From Xenococcus sp. MO_188.B8 (GTDB lineage Bacteria > Cyanobacteriota > Cyanobacteriia > Cyanobacteriales > Xenococcaceae), in contig JASJDR010000040.1 in assembly GCA_030065615.1 (NCBI GenBank), positions 1 to 62,308 on the forward strand: DNA of 62,308 nucleotides, in the 5' to 3' direction. The translations under genes and the position numbers were made by a program. The notes below the pieces were generated by a model. That model was not told the DNA's origin. It made no database searches and was given only the letters and a program-made list of their open reading frames with translations. This document shows, piece after piece, positions 47,523 to 56,496 of this stretch; the first letter of the stretch is position 1; every line of letters begins with the position of its first letter.

Positions 47523-48560
47523 ATGAAAAAAATAAGCATTACAGAAAGAACATCACAAGCTTCTGAAGATAATCAGAAAAAGACTTCAAAAATTCCTATC
47601 ATCTTAGATACAGACATTGGCAGTGATATTGATGATGCTTGGGCTTTGACATTAATCCTCAAGTCACCTGAACTCGATTTAAAGATGGTGGTTACAGATA
47701 CTGGAAATACGACTTATCGCGGAGCCGTAGCTGGTAAATATCTAGAAGCTGCTGGGCGAACGGATATTCCTATAGGCTTGGGCGTTTATGAGAACAATGA
47801 AACTGGTCCCCAAGAATCCTGGTTAGGCAATTATCAATTATCAGATTATCCAGGTCAATTATACGAAGATGGTGTTGGAGCGATGATTGATTTGATTATG
47901 AACTCATCAGAACCAATAACATTAATTTGTATTTGTCCAGTACCTAACATCAAAGCAGCTATTGAGCGGGAACCGAGAATTATTAAAAAAGTTAAAATTG
48001 TCGGCATGTTTGGTAGTCTTCGATATGGGTATAGGTACAATAGAAATTTTTTAACCAGAAAAATAATTAATATATTTGGCAGCCTTTTATATGATTACAA
48101 CAGAAACTATTTAACGATAAGTAAAGAGGCTAATGTAAGCATTAACCCAGATGCTTGCAAGCAGATGTTTGATAAATTTCCTGATATCACAATAACCCCG
48201 CTCGATACTTGTGGTATTATTCGTCTTACAGGAAAAAAATATAAAAAAGTACACAACTGCCATTGCCCACTAATAAAGGAGCTTATGAAAAGCTACTATA
48301 GCTGGGCTGAGGAATCTGTATGGACGGAAGAAGATCCTAAAGTTCAAAGTTCAAAACTCTTCGATACCTTACCAGTTTATCTCACTTTATCAGAAGAATA
48401 TGTAAAAATTGAGAACTTAGGTATTAAAGTTACAGATGATGGGTATACGCTAATTGACAATCAAGAAAAGGTAATTCGCTGTGCCACAAAATGGGACAAA
48501 TTCAATCTTTTTGAAGACTGGCTTGTTAATCGGTTGACGAGTAATCTAGTTCGCATTTAA
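47523..48560 (+). CDS. Nucleoside-hydrolase-like protein with an internal duplication
   Basis: The 345-residue protein has the inosine-uridine hydrolase N-terminus PIILDTDIGSDIDDAWAL, with the metal-binding Asp cluster at 29-38, and LICICPVPNIKAAIEREP. In the middle, residues 163-178 (FGSLRYGYRYNRNFLT) and 185-198 (FGSLLYDYNRNYLT) are a tandem near-duplicate. The motif that usually has E-(F/Y/W)-N follows as EANVSINPDA. The insertion is close to the substrate pocket, so activity is uncertain. The family hydrolyses nucleosides to base and ribose. The fusion protein at 52.6 kb has a related domain. Confidence 0.78.
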   Translation: MKKISITERTSQASEDNQKKTSKIPIILDTDIGSDIDDAWALTLILKSPELDLKMVVTDTGNTTYRGAVAGKYLEAAGRTDIPIGLGVYENNETGPQESWLGNYQLSDYPGQLYEDGVGAMIDLIMNSSEPITLICICPVPNIKAAIEREPRIIKKVKIVGMFGSLRYGYRYNRNFLTRKIINIFGSLLYDYNRNYLTISKEANVSINPDACKQMFDKFPDITITPLDTCGIIRLTGKKYKKVHNCHCPLIKELMKSYYSWAEESVWTEEDPKVQSSKLFDTLPVYLTLSEEYVKIENLGIKVTDDGYTLIDNQEKVIRCATKWDKFNLFEDWLVNRLTSNLVRI

Positions 48561-48864
48561 CTTATAATCTTAAACGCACCTAAGTGATATAAGCTAACAA
48601 TAGCAGGAGTTATACTAAATCCGATTCTGAAAACCCACTACTATATGGTGAGTATTAAATAGGCTTAATTCCTTCTACCGTCTGCCTTACCATAACTATT
48701 CAGTGGTGTATCTAAACCAGATTTGATATTATTTCGCGAGCGCAATTTCCTAATAGTTGTTAAGCAATTTATTCTCTATTATTTCGATTGAATTCTAAAA
48801 CTAATGCATGCAAAATACTGCTGCAGAAAAAAATTTTTTAAAAAAATAATTTGTCACAAGTAGT
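48561..48864. other. Intergenic region
   Basis: A 304-bp AT-rich spacer. I see no gene and no clear hairpin. Confidence 0.4.
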
Positions 48865-49893
48865 ATGAATTTCCTAAGCGACAGAGTCGTTTTATTATTT
48901 TTTCAAGGGTTTATCCCAGATTCATTTTTCCCTGGAGATCATTATCTTAAACTCTTTATACGACCAATATACTATAAATTTAAGAAAGGACAAAAAATCA
49001 CTGGTTTTGAGGTTTCTCTGCAATTATTGATGAAAGCTCTGCAAAAAGCTGGCTACGAAGTACAGCTAAATAACTATAAGCTCGCTTACGATAATCCTCA
49101 TTACCCCGTTGGATTAGTTGGCTATCCTGGACTGCTTGATAACTGGTCACTGCCGAACCCTGCTTTGTTGGGACCCAGTTTGTATGACCATCCGAAACTC
49201 AATCCTAATCTATTAGATGATCCCCGCTACAAGAAATATCTAGTTCTGTGTGATTGGATGTACGATATGTTTGAACCTGTTTATGGGAAGAAATACTTGA
49301 GAAAATGGTATGCGGGGATAGAAACACAACAATGGCCTGATACACGTTTTGAGCCTAAATCAATTGACGTGTTGATTTACGATAAAATTCGATGGAATCG
49401 TGACCGCTATGAACCTGAATTACTGATTCCTATCACCCAATTTCTTGATAAAAAAGGATTAAAATATGCGATTGTAAGATACAAATGTTACGATCACTTG
49501 CATTATCGTAAGCTGCTGAGTGATTCGCGAACGATGATTTTCTTATGCGAACACGAAACCCAAGGATTAGCTTATCAAGAAGCTATGTCATCGAATTTAC
49601 CAATTTTAGCTTGGGATCCTGGATGGTGGTTAGATCCTAACCGACAGAAATACTCTGATGAGCCTATCCCTGCTTGTTCTGTACCATATTTCTCGACTGA
49701 ATGTGGGGAAAAATTTCAGGATTTTTCTGAATTTGCCGAGATTTTTGCAAGATTCTGGAGTAGATTGGCTATCTACGAACCACGTCAATTCGTTCAGCGG
49801 GAATTGTCTTTTGCTAATTCTGCCGAGCTATACATGCGTTATTATCGGGAATTAGCTACGGTAGATTCAGAACCTAATTGCCTAAAACAATAG
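48865..49893 (+). CDS. Glycosyltransferase-like protein (GT-B fold)
   Basis: The 342-residue protein has a Rossmann-like N-terminal half (LLMKALQKAGYEVQLNNYKL) and a second half. The second half contains CEHETQGLAYQEAMSSNLPI followed by LAWDPGWW, which looks like the E-x7-E type donor-binding loop of GT4 enzymes. An aspartate-rich PGWWLDPN and a C-terminal helix close it. I could not fix the family or acceptor. Polysaccharide or lipopolysaccharide synthesis is the usual role. It stands alone between the nucleoside hydrolase and cbiB. Confidence 0.6.
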   Translation: MNFLSDRVVLLFFQGFIPDSFFPGDHYLKLFIRPIYYKFKKGQKITGFEVSLQLLMKALQKAGYEVQLNNYKLAYDNPHYPVGLVGYPGLLDNWSLPNPALLGPSLYDHPKLNPNLLDDPRYKKYLVLCDWMYDMFEPVYGKKYLRKWYAGIETQQWPDTRFEPKSIDVLIYDKIRWNRDRYEPELLIPITQFLDKKGLKYAIVRYKCYDHLHYRKLLSDSRTMIFLCEHETQGLAYQEAMSSNLPILAWDPGWWLDPNRQKYSDEPIPACSVPYFSTECGEKFQDFSEFAEIFARFWSRLAIYEPRQFVQRELSFANSAELYMRYYRELATVDSEPNCLKQ

Positions 49894-49910
49894 ATTGCTA
49901 ATTTCTTGAG

Positions 49911-50876
49911 CTAAATTAAGGTTATAATTGTAATAGCGATCGCCAGCCATAAAATAAAACAATAACGAGTGAATGCTAAAGCTTGTTCGATAATAGCAGG
50001 AGTTATTTCGCGATCGCAATTTCCCAATAAAGGTTTTTCTTTAACCACACCGCCATAGGTATTGATTCCACCTAATTGCACCCCCAAAATAGCGGCATAA
50101 ATAGATTCGCTCCAACCAGAATTGGGGCTAGGATCGAGTACTCCATCCCGACGACAGATCGCTAAAACCTGGCGAGGTTGCCCAGAAAATAAAGCTAAAG
50201 TTAAGACGGTTAAACGACAAGGAAGCCAAGTTAGTCGATCCTCTAATTGGGCGCTAAACCATCCCAAATCGGTATAAGGCTCCCGAAGATAGCCAATCAT
50301 AGAATCTAAAGTACTAGCTGCTTTATATCCTAACGCCAAAGGAATAGCTCCCAAACCAGGGATTAAAGCCCCGACGATGGCATAAAATAGGGGGCTAGTT
50401 ACCCCATCTACCGCATTTTCTGCCACAGTTTCCAAAATTGCCCGTAATATTTCTTTTGAGGATAGCTGCTCCGTATCTCTTCCTACATACATACTTAACC
50501 TGGAACGAGCAGTTTCGAGGTCAGATTCGCGTAAAGGCTTCAAGACATCTTCTGCCGCTACTCGTAAACTTTTGCCGGCAAAGCAACTAGCGAGCAAGAA
50601 TATTTGCGTAACTATACCTAGCCCCAGATTTATTTGAGTCGTAATTTTTACAATTAACCAACTAACAGCCGCACTACCCAAAATTAAACCTAAACCAAGG
50701 ATAATTCCTGCAAAGCGGCGGAGTAACTTATGAGAAATTTGTTTGATTACTAATTGACTATAATTTTGGACAATCCAACCCATAACTTGTACTGGATGAA
50801 TCCAAGATCTAGGATCACCAATTACATAATCACAAATTGACGCCAAAACTAAAATAAACCAAGAAGAAGAGAACAA
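49911..50876 (-). CDS. cbiB: Adenosylcobinamide-phosphate synthase
   Basis: The 321-residue membrane protein begins with a TTG codon; no ATG in frame stands near. It has the CbiB signatures: YVIGDPRSWIHPVQVMGW near the N-terminus, then the conserved GRDTEQLSSKEILRAILETV and AENAVDGVTSPLFYA. It also has GYKAASTLDSMIGY and a C-terminal PNSGWSESIYAAILGVQLGG loop. It attaches aminopropanol phosphate to cobyric acid in (pseudo)cobalamin synthesis at the membrane. No other cobalamin genes are in the window and no cobalamin riboswitch was recognised upstream. Confidence 0.93.
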   Translation of the reverse strand: MFSSSWFILVLASICDYVIGDPRSWIHPVQVMGWIVQNYSQLVIKQISHKLLRRFAGIILGLGLILGSAAVSWLIVKITTQINLGLGIVTQIFLLASCFAGKSLRVAAEDVLKPLRESDLETARSRLSMYVGRDTEQLSSKEILRAILETVAENAVDGVTSPLFYAIVGALIPGLGAIPLALGYKAASTLDSMIGYLREPYTDLGWFSAQLEDRLTWLPCRLTVLTLALFSGQPRQVLAICRRDGVLDPSPNSGWSESIYAAILGVQLGGINTYGGVVKEKPLLGNCDREITPAIIEQALAFTRYCFILWLAIAITIITLI

Positions 50877-50899
50877 TATGTTTACTGGTTACTTATTAC

Positions 50900-51304
50900 T
50901 TAAATTTGATCTTCTGTTTGAATTTTGTGAATATTTTGCTCCCAATTTGCACCATCAAAATTTTCTATTTCAAACTGAGATATAATATCTTGATCGAGAC
51001 AACGAATATTAACATCTATCCAACCAGGATGAGAGCGAGGATAATAAAATGAATGTATGCCACAAATTTTACAAAAGGTATGTTTAGCAGTCTTGGTATT
51101 AAAAGTATAAGTAGTCAAAAACTCTTGACCTCTGATGAGGGTAAAATTTTGTGGTGGAATAATCAAGTGTAAAAAACCTTTTTTGCGACAAATTGAACAG
51201 TTACAATCCTGTACTTTTTGGCGATCGACTAATACTTGAAACCTGATTGCACTACAATGGCAACCGCCATGAAATATGTGAGTTTTTTTTTCTTTGACAA
51301 CCAT
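50900..51304 (-). CDS. GFA-family protein
   Basis: The 134-residue protein has the GFA zinc-binding pattern. GGCHCSAIRFQV lies at the N-terminus, CNCSICRKKGFL near 35, and CKICGIHSFYYPRSHPGWID near 77. The seven Cys are conserved for two zinc sites. The family is named for glutathione-dependent formaldehyde-activating enzyme, but many members have no shown activity. It lies 23 bp upstream of cbiB and 31 bp downstream of the Rrf2 gene, all minus strand, so a three-gene operon is likely. Confidence 0.9.
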   Translation of the reverse strand: MVVKEKKTHIFHGGCHCSAIRFQVLVDRQKVQDCNCSICRKKGFLHLIIPPQNFTLIRGQEFLTTYTFNTKTAKHTFCKICGIHSFYYPRSHPGWIDVNIRCLDQDIISQFEIENFDGANWEQNIHKIQTEDQI

Positions 51305-51335
51305 TTTATGCGCTGAATACCAGAAACTCTATCTC

Positions 51336-51779
51336 TTAAACAATAAAATTATTTTCTTCACCTTGAGCCGCTTGCCAACTACGAGCATCATAGTAAAGAT
51401 CGGCTAAACTAATGCTATATAATGCTTCTTTTAACTTTTTATGTAATCTTTGCCAAAGACTAAAAGTTACCCAATCTTCTGCCAAATTTATGTTAGGACT
51501 ATATTTCGCTAATGGTTCAATAGTTTCTCCTACTGCTTCAAGAATTTGACCTAAAGAAATAAGCTCCGGTTTATCTGCTAACTGATATCCTCCTTGAGCT
51601 CCTCTAACAGATTTGACTATCCCCGCCCGCCTCATTTCTATCAATAATTTCTCTAAATAAGGTGCTGGTAAATCCTGACGATCCGCGATCGCGTTAACCG
51701 ATGTGGGACCATATCCTGGTTGTAAGCTCAGGTCTAACAAAGCTTTTACACTATAATGACTGCGAGTTGTTAACTTCAT
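51336..51779 (-). CDS. Rrf2-family transcriptional regulator without the Fe-S cysteines
   Basis: The 147-residue protein opens MKLTTRSHYSVKALLDLSLQ, then a winged helix with DLPAPYLEKLLIEMRRAGIV and the wing SVRGAQGGYQLA. The three Cys that bind the IscR/NsrR cluster are missing in the loop after residue 85 (EPLAKYSPNINLAEDW). It may act with another cofactor, as in the CymR class. It heads the GFA-cbiB group, and its own upstream region faces the cyAbrB gene (244 bp), where an operator would be expected. Confidence 0.9.
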   Translation of the reverse strand: MKLTTRSHYSVKALLDLSLQPGYGPTSVNAIADRQDLPAPYLEKLLIEMRRAGIVKSVRGAQGGYQLADKPELISLGQILEAVGETIEPLAKYSPNINLAEDWVTFSLWQRLHKKLKEALYSISLADLYYDARSWQAAQGEENNFIV

Positions 51780-52032
51780 TTTATCGTTTTGAAGATATCA
51801 AACATTGGTAAACTATAGCTTATATTTTCTAACTCGGATTTAATAAGATTAATTTAATATTTTTAGTAATTGACTAGATTAAAATATTCTTAATTATCCT
51901 CAGATAAGTATAATATAGTTTTAAATGCAAAAAGCAATGTAATGATATATTATTATCTTTGATGAGTATTGTTACTTTGCAAACCTGTAAATTTTACAAA
52001 ATTATTAGTCGTAGTTTAAGTTAATGATAACA

Positions 52033-52413
52033 ATGAACCAACCAGAACCTTTAGTCGGACAGGAGTTAGTAGACAAAGTTAAAGAACTAGGCAACCTCTC
52101 AAAAGAAGAAAAAGCAAGAGAGTGTGGCTATTACACTGTTACTAAAAACGGTGTAGAAAGAGTTAATATGATGAAATTTCTCAATGCACTAATAGATGCA
52201 GAAGGAATTGAGTTAGATAGCACTTCTAATGGTCAAGGTCGTGGAGGTCGCTCTGCTAGTTATCGTATTAGCGTACAGTCTAACCATAACTTACTTATTG
52301 GTTCTGCTTACACGAAAAAAATGGGTCTTAAACCAGGAGATGAGTTTGAAATAACCTTGGGAAGAAAACATATTCATCTTCGACAAATTGGTGGTGAAGA
52401 AGAAGAAGAGTAA
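52033..52413 (+). CDS. cyAbrB-type transcriptional regulator
   Basis: A 126-residue form starts at ATG 52033; an ATG at 52024 gives three more residues. It has an N-terminal LVGQELVDKVKELGNLSKEE segment, then NGVERVNMMKFLNALIDAEG. The C-terminal AbrB-like half reads YRISVQSNHNLLIGSAYTKK, followed by MGLKPGDEFEITL. That order (DNA-binding half at the C-terminus) is specific to cyanobacterial cyAbrB, a family of abundant nucleoid-type regulators of carbon and nitrogen genes. It is divergent from the Rrf2 gene. A strong terminator hairpin follows. Confidence 0.92.
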   Translation: MNQPEPLVGQELVDKVKELGNLSKEEKARECGYYTVTKNGVERVNMMKFLNALIDAEGIELDSTSNGQGRGGRSASYRISVQSNHNLLIGSAYTKKMGLKPGDEFEITLGRKHIHLRQIGGEEEEE

Positions 52414-52498
52414 ACGATTTGTAAATTATTCACTATCCCACAATCACCGAAATTATTCTTTCTTCTCACAACCTAATCAACAAAAGACTTACTCAAAA

Positions 52499-52540
52499 TT
52501 AAGACGTTGCTTAGCTATAATTCACTGAGCAACGTCTTAA
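52499..52540. terminator. Bidirectional terminator hairpin
   Basis: Thirteen-base arms TTAAGACGTTGCT (52499-52511) and AGCAACGTCTTAA (52528-52540) are separated by 16 bases. It lies between the convergent cyAbrB and cellulase-expansin genes, where a shared terminator is expected. Confidence 0.7.
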
Positions 52541-52570
52541 ATCTATTCTTTCTTTTGGGTCGTAACGCTT

Positions 52571-55500
52571 TTAGAGCATCTCAAACTGTTCCCCAGTAAT
52601 AATATCAGCACTAGAACCATTAGTAATATTCACATTATCCAGGGTCACTTGTTGTCCAAAGATATCGGTGACAAGCAAATCTTGTATGCCATTAAGTGGA
52701 TAATGACCACTTAAAACAAAACGATTATCAGGCTCACGATTAAGACCGATGATGTCACCATCATCAGTAATCAAATCGACGCTTTCAATCGGATAACGAT
52801 GATTATTGAATCTTACTGCTGCGTAGTAAGGATTAGTCTCAGGTATTCCTTCAACGACTATTCCTTGCCCAATTCTATAACCATAAGCTGTTAGATAGTC
52901 ATCGGGAGGACCGACTAATTGATAGTCAATATTAACTATGCCATCGACATGGTCTGCTATTTTACCAAAAGCTTCCGTACTCAGATCTAAACCATCGGCT
53001 CGTTCAGGAAGTTGATCGACAACCTGAACTATGATAGGAGCAGCACCATCTCTTTGTTTAGGACCAGAGACCTCCAAGAAAGCCCCGCTAGCTTCCGAAC
53101 CATTCCACTGCACATTATTAATCGCAGTAACTTTCTCTCGCTCATTTGGCGCTGGCACATCATAACCCGAATTACCTCTACCTTCGTTGAATGCTAGTAG
53201 ATCGTAAAATGTAGCTCTTGCCTGATAGTTTTGATTAAGTTGTAATTCAGGTTCCAAATTACCAAGAGAAAAAGTTGAACCATTGAACTCAAAATTTTGT
53301 GGTTCTTCGACTTCTGATGCGTTCTGGGGGATAGTTACTCCTGATCCAGTCTGAGGAGCATCGACTTGCGATCCTGAAGTATTATCCTGATCAGGCTCTA
53401 GTGCTTGACCATTATTGGCATCAATACCAATCAACTGATCCAACTCAGTATCAGTAAGAGGATCGCCACCAAACTGGTCGTACATTCTGGCTAACGCTCC
53501 AGAGAAAGCAGCATTATAGTCTGTAGCTACTTCATTGCTCACGTAATCAGTACGAGAATCGTTATAAGCAAAATCATCCACTGCCGTCGGACCGCCCACC
53601 AACGCACCATAAAGAATATGATTATTTGGCTCATCGTTTTCAAAGTTAACCGAATTACCATCATGGGCACCACGGTGATGAGGTCTTTGGGGATAATTGT
53701 CACCAAAGCCTACTACATAGCTAGAGTCACGAGGATTGTCTCCCAAAATATAATCGATTTGGCTGTTAGCAAAGTCAGAATAGCGATTATTAGAATTATT
53801 GACTGTGTCACTATAAACTCCTGCAAGGAAAGAAGTATTAGCACTTAAGCGTAAAGAACCCCACTGAGATGACCAAGCTAAACCACCGCTAGTATATTGA
53901 ATCCCGCCAGTCCCGTTAATCCAATGATCAAGCCAAGTTTCGACACTATTGCGGTATTGAGAATCACCAGTTTCCTGTGCCAAGAGAACTGCTGTCCCGT
54001 AAGTTTTATCATCCCAGCTCTGAGTGCCGCTACCCAAGTAATTATGATGATAGTTTTTGGCTTTGTCGAGATAAGACTCATCGCCCGTAGCTTTATAGAG
54101 CCAAATCGCCCCCCAAGCTAATTCGTCTTGATAAGCACTAGATACATAATAACCTTGGGCATCAGTAATAGAATCGGAATACTTCCCCTGATATGTTTCG
54201 GCAAATTGATATAGTTGTTTAGCGTTGTTTAACAATTGCTCAGCATAGGCTTCATCACTTGAGCGAAATAGAATTGAAGCAGAAGCTAGAGCAGCAGCGG
54301 TTTCGCCGGCTAAGTCACTACCAGGATTATTGGCATCAATTTTATAGGCGGGACGAGCCATAGTCATTTCCTCAGGCGACCCCCAATAGTTATGATCTGC
54401 ATCGCCATTTCCTACTTGACCATAAAAGGCTTGTGTTGTAGCCCCTTCGGTCACATGAGCTTTCAGCAAATAATCTGTCCCCCACTTAATGGCATCTAGA
54501 GCTTCGTCGAGTTGACCACTGCGAGTATAAGCATCTTGGTATTCTTCGACTCCCCAACTCAACATGGTTATACTAGCTGCCATAGGAAAACCAAATTTAA
54601 CATGGTCACCAGCATCAAAATAGCCACCAGTCAAATCGAGACCAACATCAGAACCGTCATTAACTGTGGAATCACTACGCCATTCAATGCGATTATTATC
54701 AGGCAAAGAGCCCGAACGATTAGCTTCATAGAAGAGAAATGATTTTTGTAACGCTTCCCCATATCTAAATTGACCATTCCCTGGAGTAGGTACTAGATCA
54801 GTCTCAGTTGTAGATTCAGATTCAGATTCGGTTTCAACAGAAGAAGAATTATTGGTAGTTATGGGTGGGACTAAATACAAGTCATTGACAATATCTACAT
54901 AACGAGAATTATCTTGAGTTTTGACTAAGTACTCATGATGAGAATCATTCTCACCAGTCTGCCACTGGCTAGAGCCATCAGCATTAACTTGATTAAATCC
55001 CTGATCGACTCTGCTCCATAAATCCTGATCTCCTCTGACTGCCCATAAGACTGCCGTTTGATCCCATGTATGATAGCCATCAGCAAGAGCATTATTGGGC
55101 GTATCAAATCCTCTAAATACTTCGTGGGCATATCTTACAGGATTAGATGTAGGAGCATTTTGGAGACTAGTCCCACTATACATCTGCCAACCAATTTCTG
55201 CTCCAGAAAAGACGATGCGAGTCGGCCAATTGTCTACCACCATCTGAGTATCTTGAGGTCGATTACGAGAAAAGTTCCATTCTGTCCCAGCATGAGGATA
55301 TTGACCTCCCATAATCACGGCTTCTTTGACTTTCTGCCGGACTAAATCCATGCCATTGAGATTACTATGCTCATCTGGTTCAGATTGCAGGAGACTAGCC
55401 ATATTTACCAAATAGCCGACACTGACATAGGTAACAGAATTATCTTCAGCTGCAGCTAACGTTGCTCTTAAAACATCGACAGCATCTGCTACTTGATCAT

Positions 55501-55822
55501 CACTAGGTGTATCGTGGGGAAAGATTGTATGTAGACTATCACCATACCAACTGCCATCTTCTTGTAAACCAGAGACTTTTGTGACTCCAATTGGGATATC
55601 AGGACGATTATAATAAGTATTGATGGCGTCAACGGTTGAAGCTGTCCTTTTATGATTAGAATTAGCGTTGGTAACAACAGCTAGTAGATCAGCTTCGCCA
55701 TTATTAGCTAAAGCATGAATCATCGCCAACGCAGCAACATCGTCAACGTCGTTAGACATATCTGTATCAAGGATCAGCTGCACTCCATTATTGGAATCAG
55801 GAGCAGTTGTATTATCTATCAT
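52571..55822 (-). CDS. Nucleoside-hydrolase-like / GH9 cellulase / expansin fusion protein
   Basis: The 1083-residue protein has three parts. Residues 1-320 are nucleoside-hydrolase-like (LILDTDMSNDVDD at 17-28, AVIMGGQYPHAGTEWNFS). A Ser/Glu/Thr linker (326-345) leads to a GH9 domain (about 351-785) with YFDAGDHVKFGFP (Asp403, Asp406), PHHRGAH at 714-720 and Glu764 in YVSNEVATDYNA. These are the expected base, His and acid residues. A second linker precedes an expansin (862-1083): ATFYD with Thr871, VVDQLPERADGLDLS with Asp936 and Asp946, and a CBM63 half (PYYAAVRFNNHRYPI). Leu938 stands where Bacillus EXLX1 has Tyr73. No N-terminal signal peptide is visible. Cellulose or matrix remodelling is inferred. 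Confidence 0.9.
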   Translation of the reverse strand: MIDNTTAPDSNNGVQLILDTDMSNDVDDVAALAMIHALANNGEADLLAVVTNANSNHKRTASTVDAINTYYNRPDIPIGVTKVSGLQEDGSWYGDSLHTIFPHDTPSDDQVADAVDVLRATLAAAEDNSVTYVSVGYLVNMASLLQSEPDEHSNLNGMDLVRQKVKEAVIMGGQYPHAGTEWNFSRNRPQDTQMVVDNWPTRIVFSGAEIGWQMYSGTSLQNAPTSNPVRYAHEVFRGFDTPNNALADGYHTWDQTAVLWAVRGDQDLWSRVDQGFNQVNADGSSQWQTGENDSHHEYLVKTQDNSRYVDIVNDLYLVPPITTNNSSSVETESESESTTETDLVPTPGNGQFRYGEALQKSFLFYEANRSGSLPDNNRIEWRSDSTVNDGSDVGLDLTGGYFDAGDHVKFGFPMAASITMLSWGVEEYQDAYTRSGQLDEALDAIKWGTDYLLKAHVTEGATTQAFYGQVGNGDADHNYWGSPEEMTMARPAYKIDANNPGSDLAGETAAALASASILFRSSDEAYAEQLLNNAKQLYQFAETYQGKYSDSITDAQGYYVSSAYQDELAWGAIWLYKATGDESYLDKAKNYHHNYLGSGTQSWDDKTYGTAVLLAQETGDSQYRNSVETWLDHWINGTGGIQYTSGGLAWSSQWGSLRLSANTSFLAGVYSDTVNNSNNRYSDFANSQIDYILGDNPRDSSYVVGFGDNYPQRPHHRGAHDGNSVNFENDEPNNHILYGALVGGPTAVDDFAYNDSRTDYVSNEVATDYNAAFSGALARMYDQFGGDPLTDTELDQLIGIDANNGQALEPDQDNTSGSQVDAPQTGSGVTIPQNASEVEEPQNFEFNGSTFSLGNLEPELQLNQNYQARATFYDLLAFNEGRGNSGYDVPAPNEREKVTAINNVQWNGSEASGAFLEVSGPKQRDGAAPIIVQVVDQLPERADGLDLSTEAFGKIADHVDGIVNIDYQLVGPPDDYLTAYGYRIGQGIVVEGIPETNPYYAAVRFNNHRYPIESVDLITDDGDIIGLNREPDNRFVLSGHYPLNGIQDLLVTDIFGQQVTLDNVNITNGSSADIITGEQFEML

Positions 55823-56496
55823 AATTTTTGCTTACAAAGAAAATATTGGGCAACCGTTATTTGTGATTGAAGAAATATTGGTTTTTTGTTTTTGCTCTTG
55901 TAACTTTTATATTTCTTTTTTGCTTCATTGGTCTTCGGAGCAAATGCTGATTTATGAACTCAGTTTTTGGCTACTATTAGTATTTAGAACTAGATGTTTT
56001 ACGATCAATGGTTCGTATCACTAGAATCATTGATATGAATCACAACTAAAAGAATTGAATCACTAACTTTTTGAAATCAAAATCACAAGTAACCAAAGAT
56101 CTCGCATCTTAAATTTCAAAAAATATCAAGGAAATTTAAAGTGAAATTAGCAAATTAATTGTGAGAAAAAGTGATTATTGGATAAATACTGAGTAATTCA
56201 TAAATAATTCTTAAAAATTACAGTTTGCGATCGCATTATTTATAGGAAATAATAAAAATAATTACTAATAGTCAAAAATCACAGTAATTATCAGGAAATA
56301 ATAATTAAAGAGAAGATAAAAATCGGAAATTTACTGAGTCATCAATGCTTAATGGTCAAGATTTAATGGCAAGATACGGTATAGTTTATGCAAGATTACT
56401 TAACTCTTATTGCCTGATTCCTGGTTCCTTATTATCCGTCGCCTAGTCTAAAATAAGGGTTGTTGTTGTTTACCTATTAAATTACTCCATTGCGAT
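55823..56496. other. Intergenic region between divergent genes
   Basis: A 674-bp AT-rich spacer between the cellulase-expansin gene (minus) and the malic enzyme gene (plus). One HIP1-type site stands near 56227. No gene seen. Confidence 0.45.

Noticed and set aside
55791..56024. 77-residue plus-strand ORF
   Set aside because: It starts inside the cellulase-expansin gene on the other strand and has no ribosome site or protein-like features.
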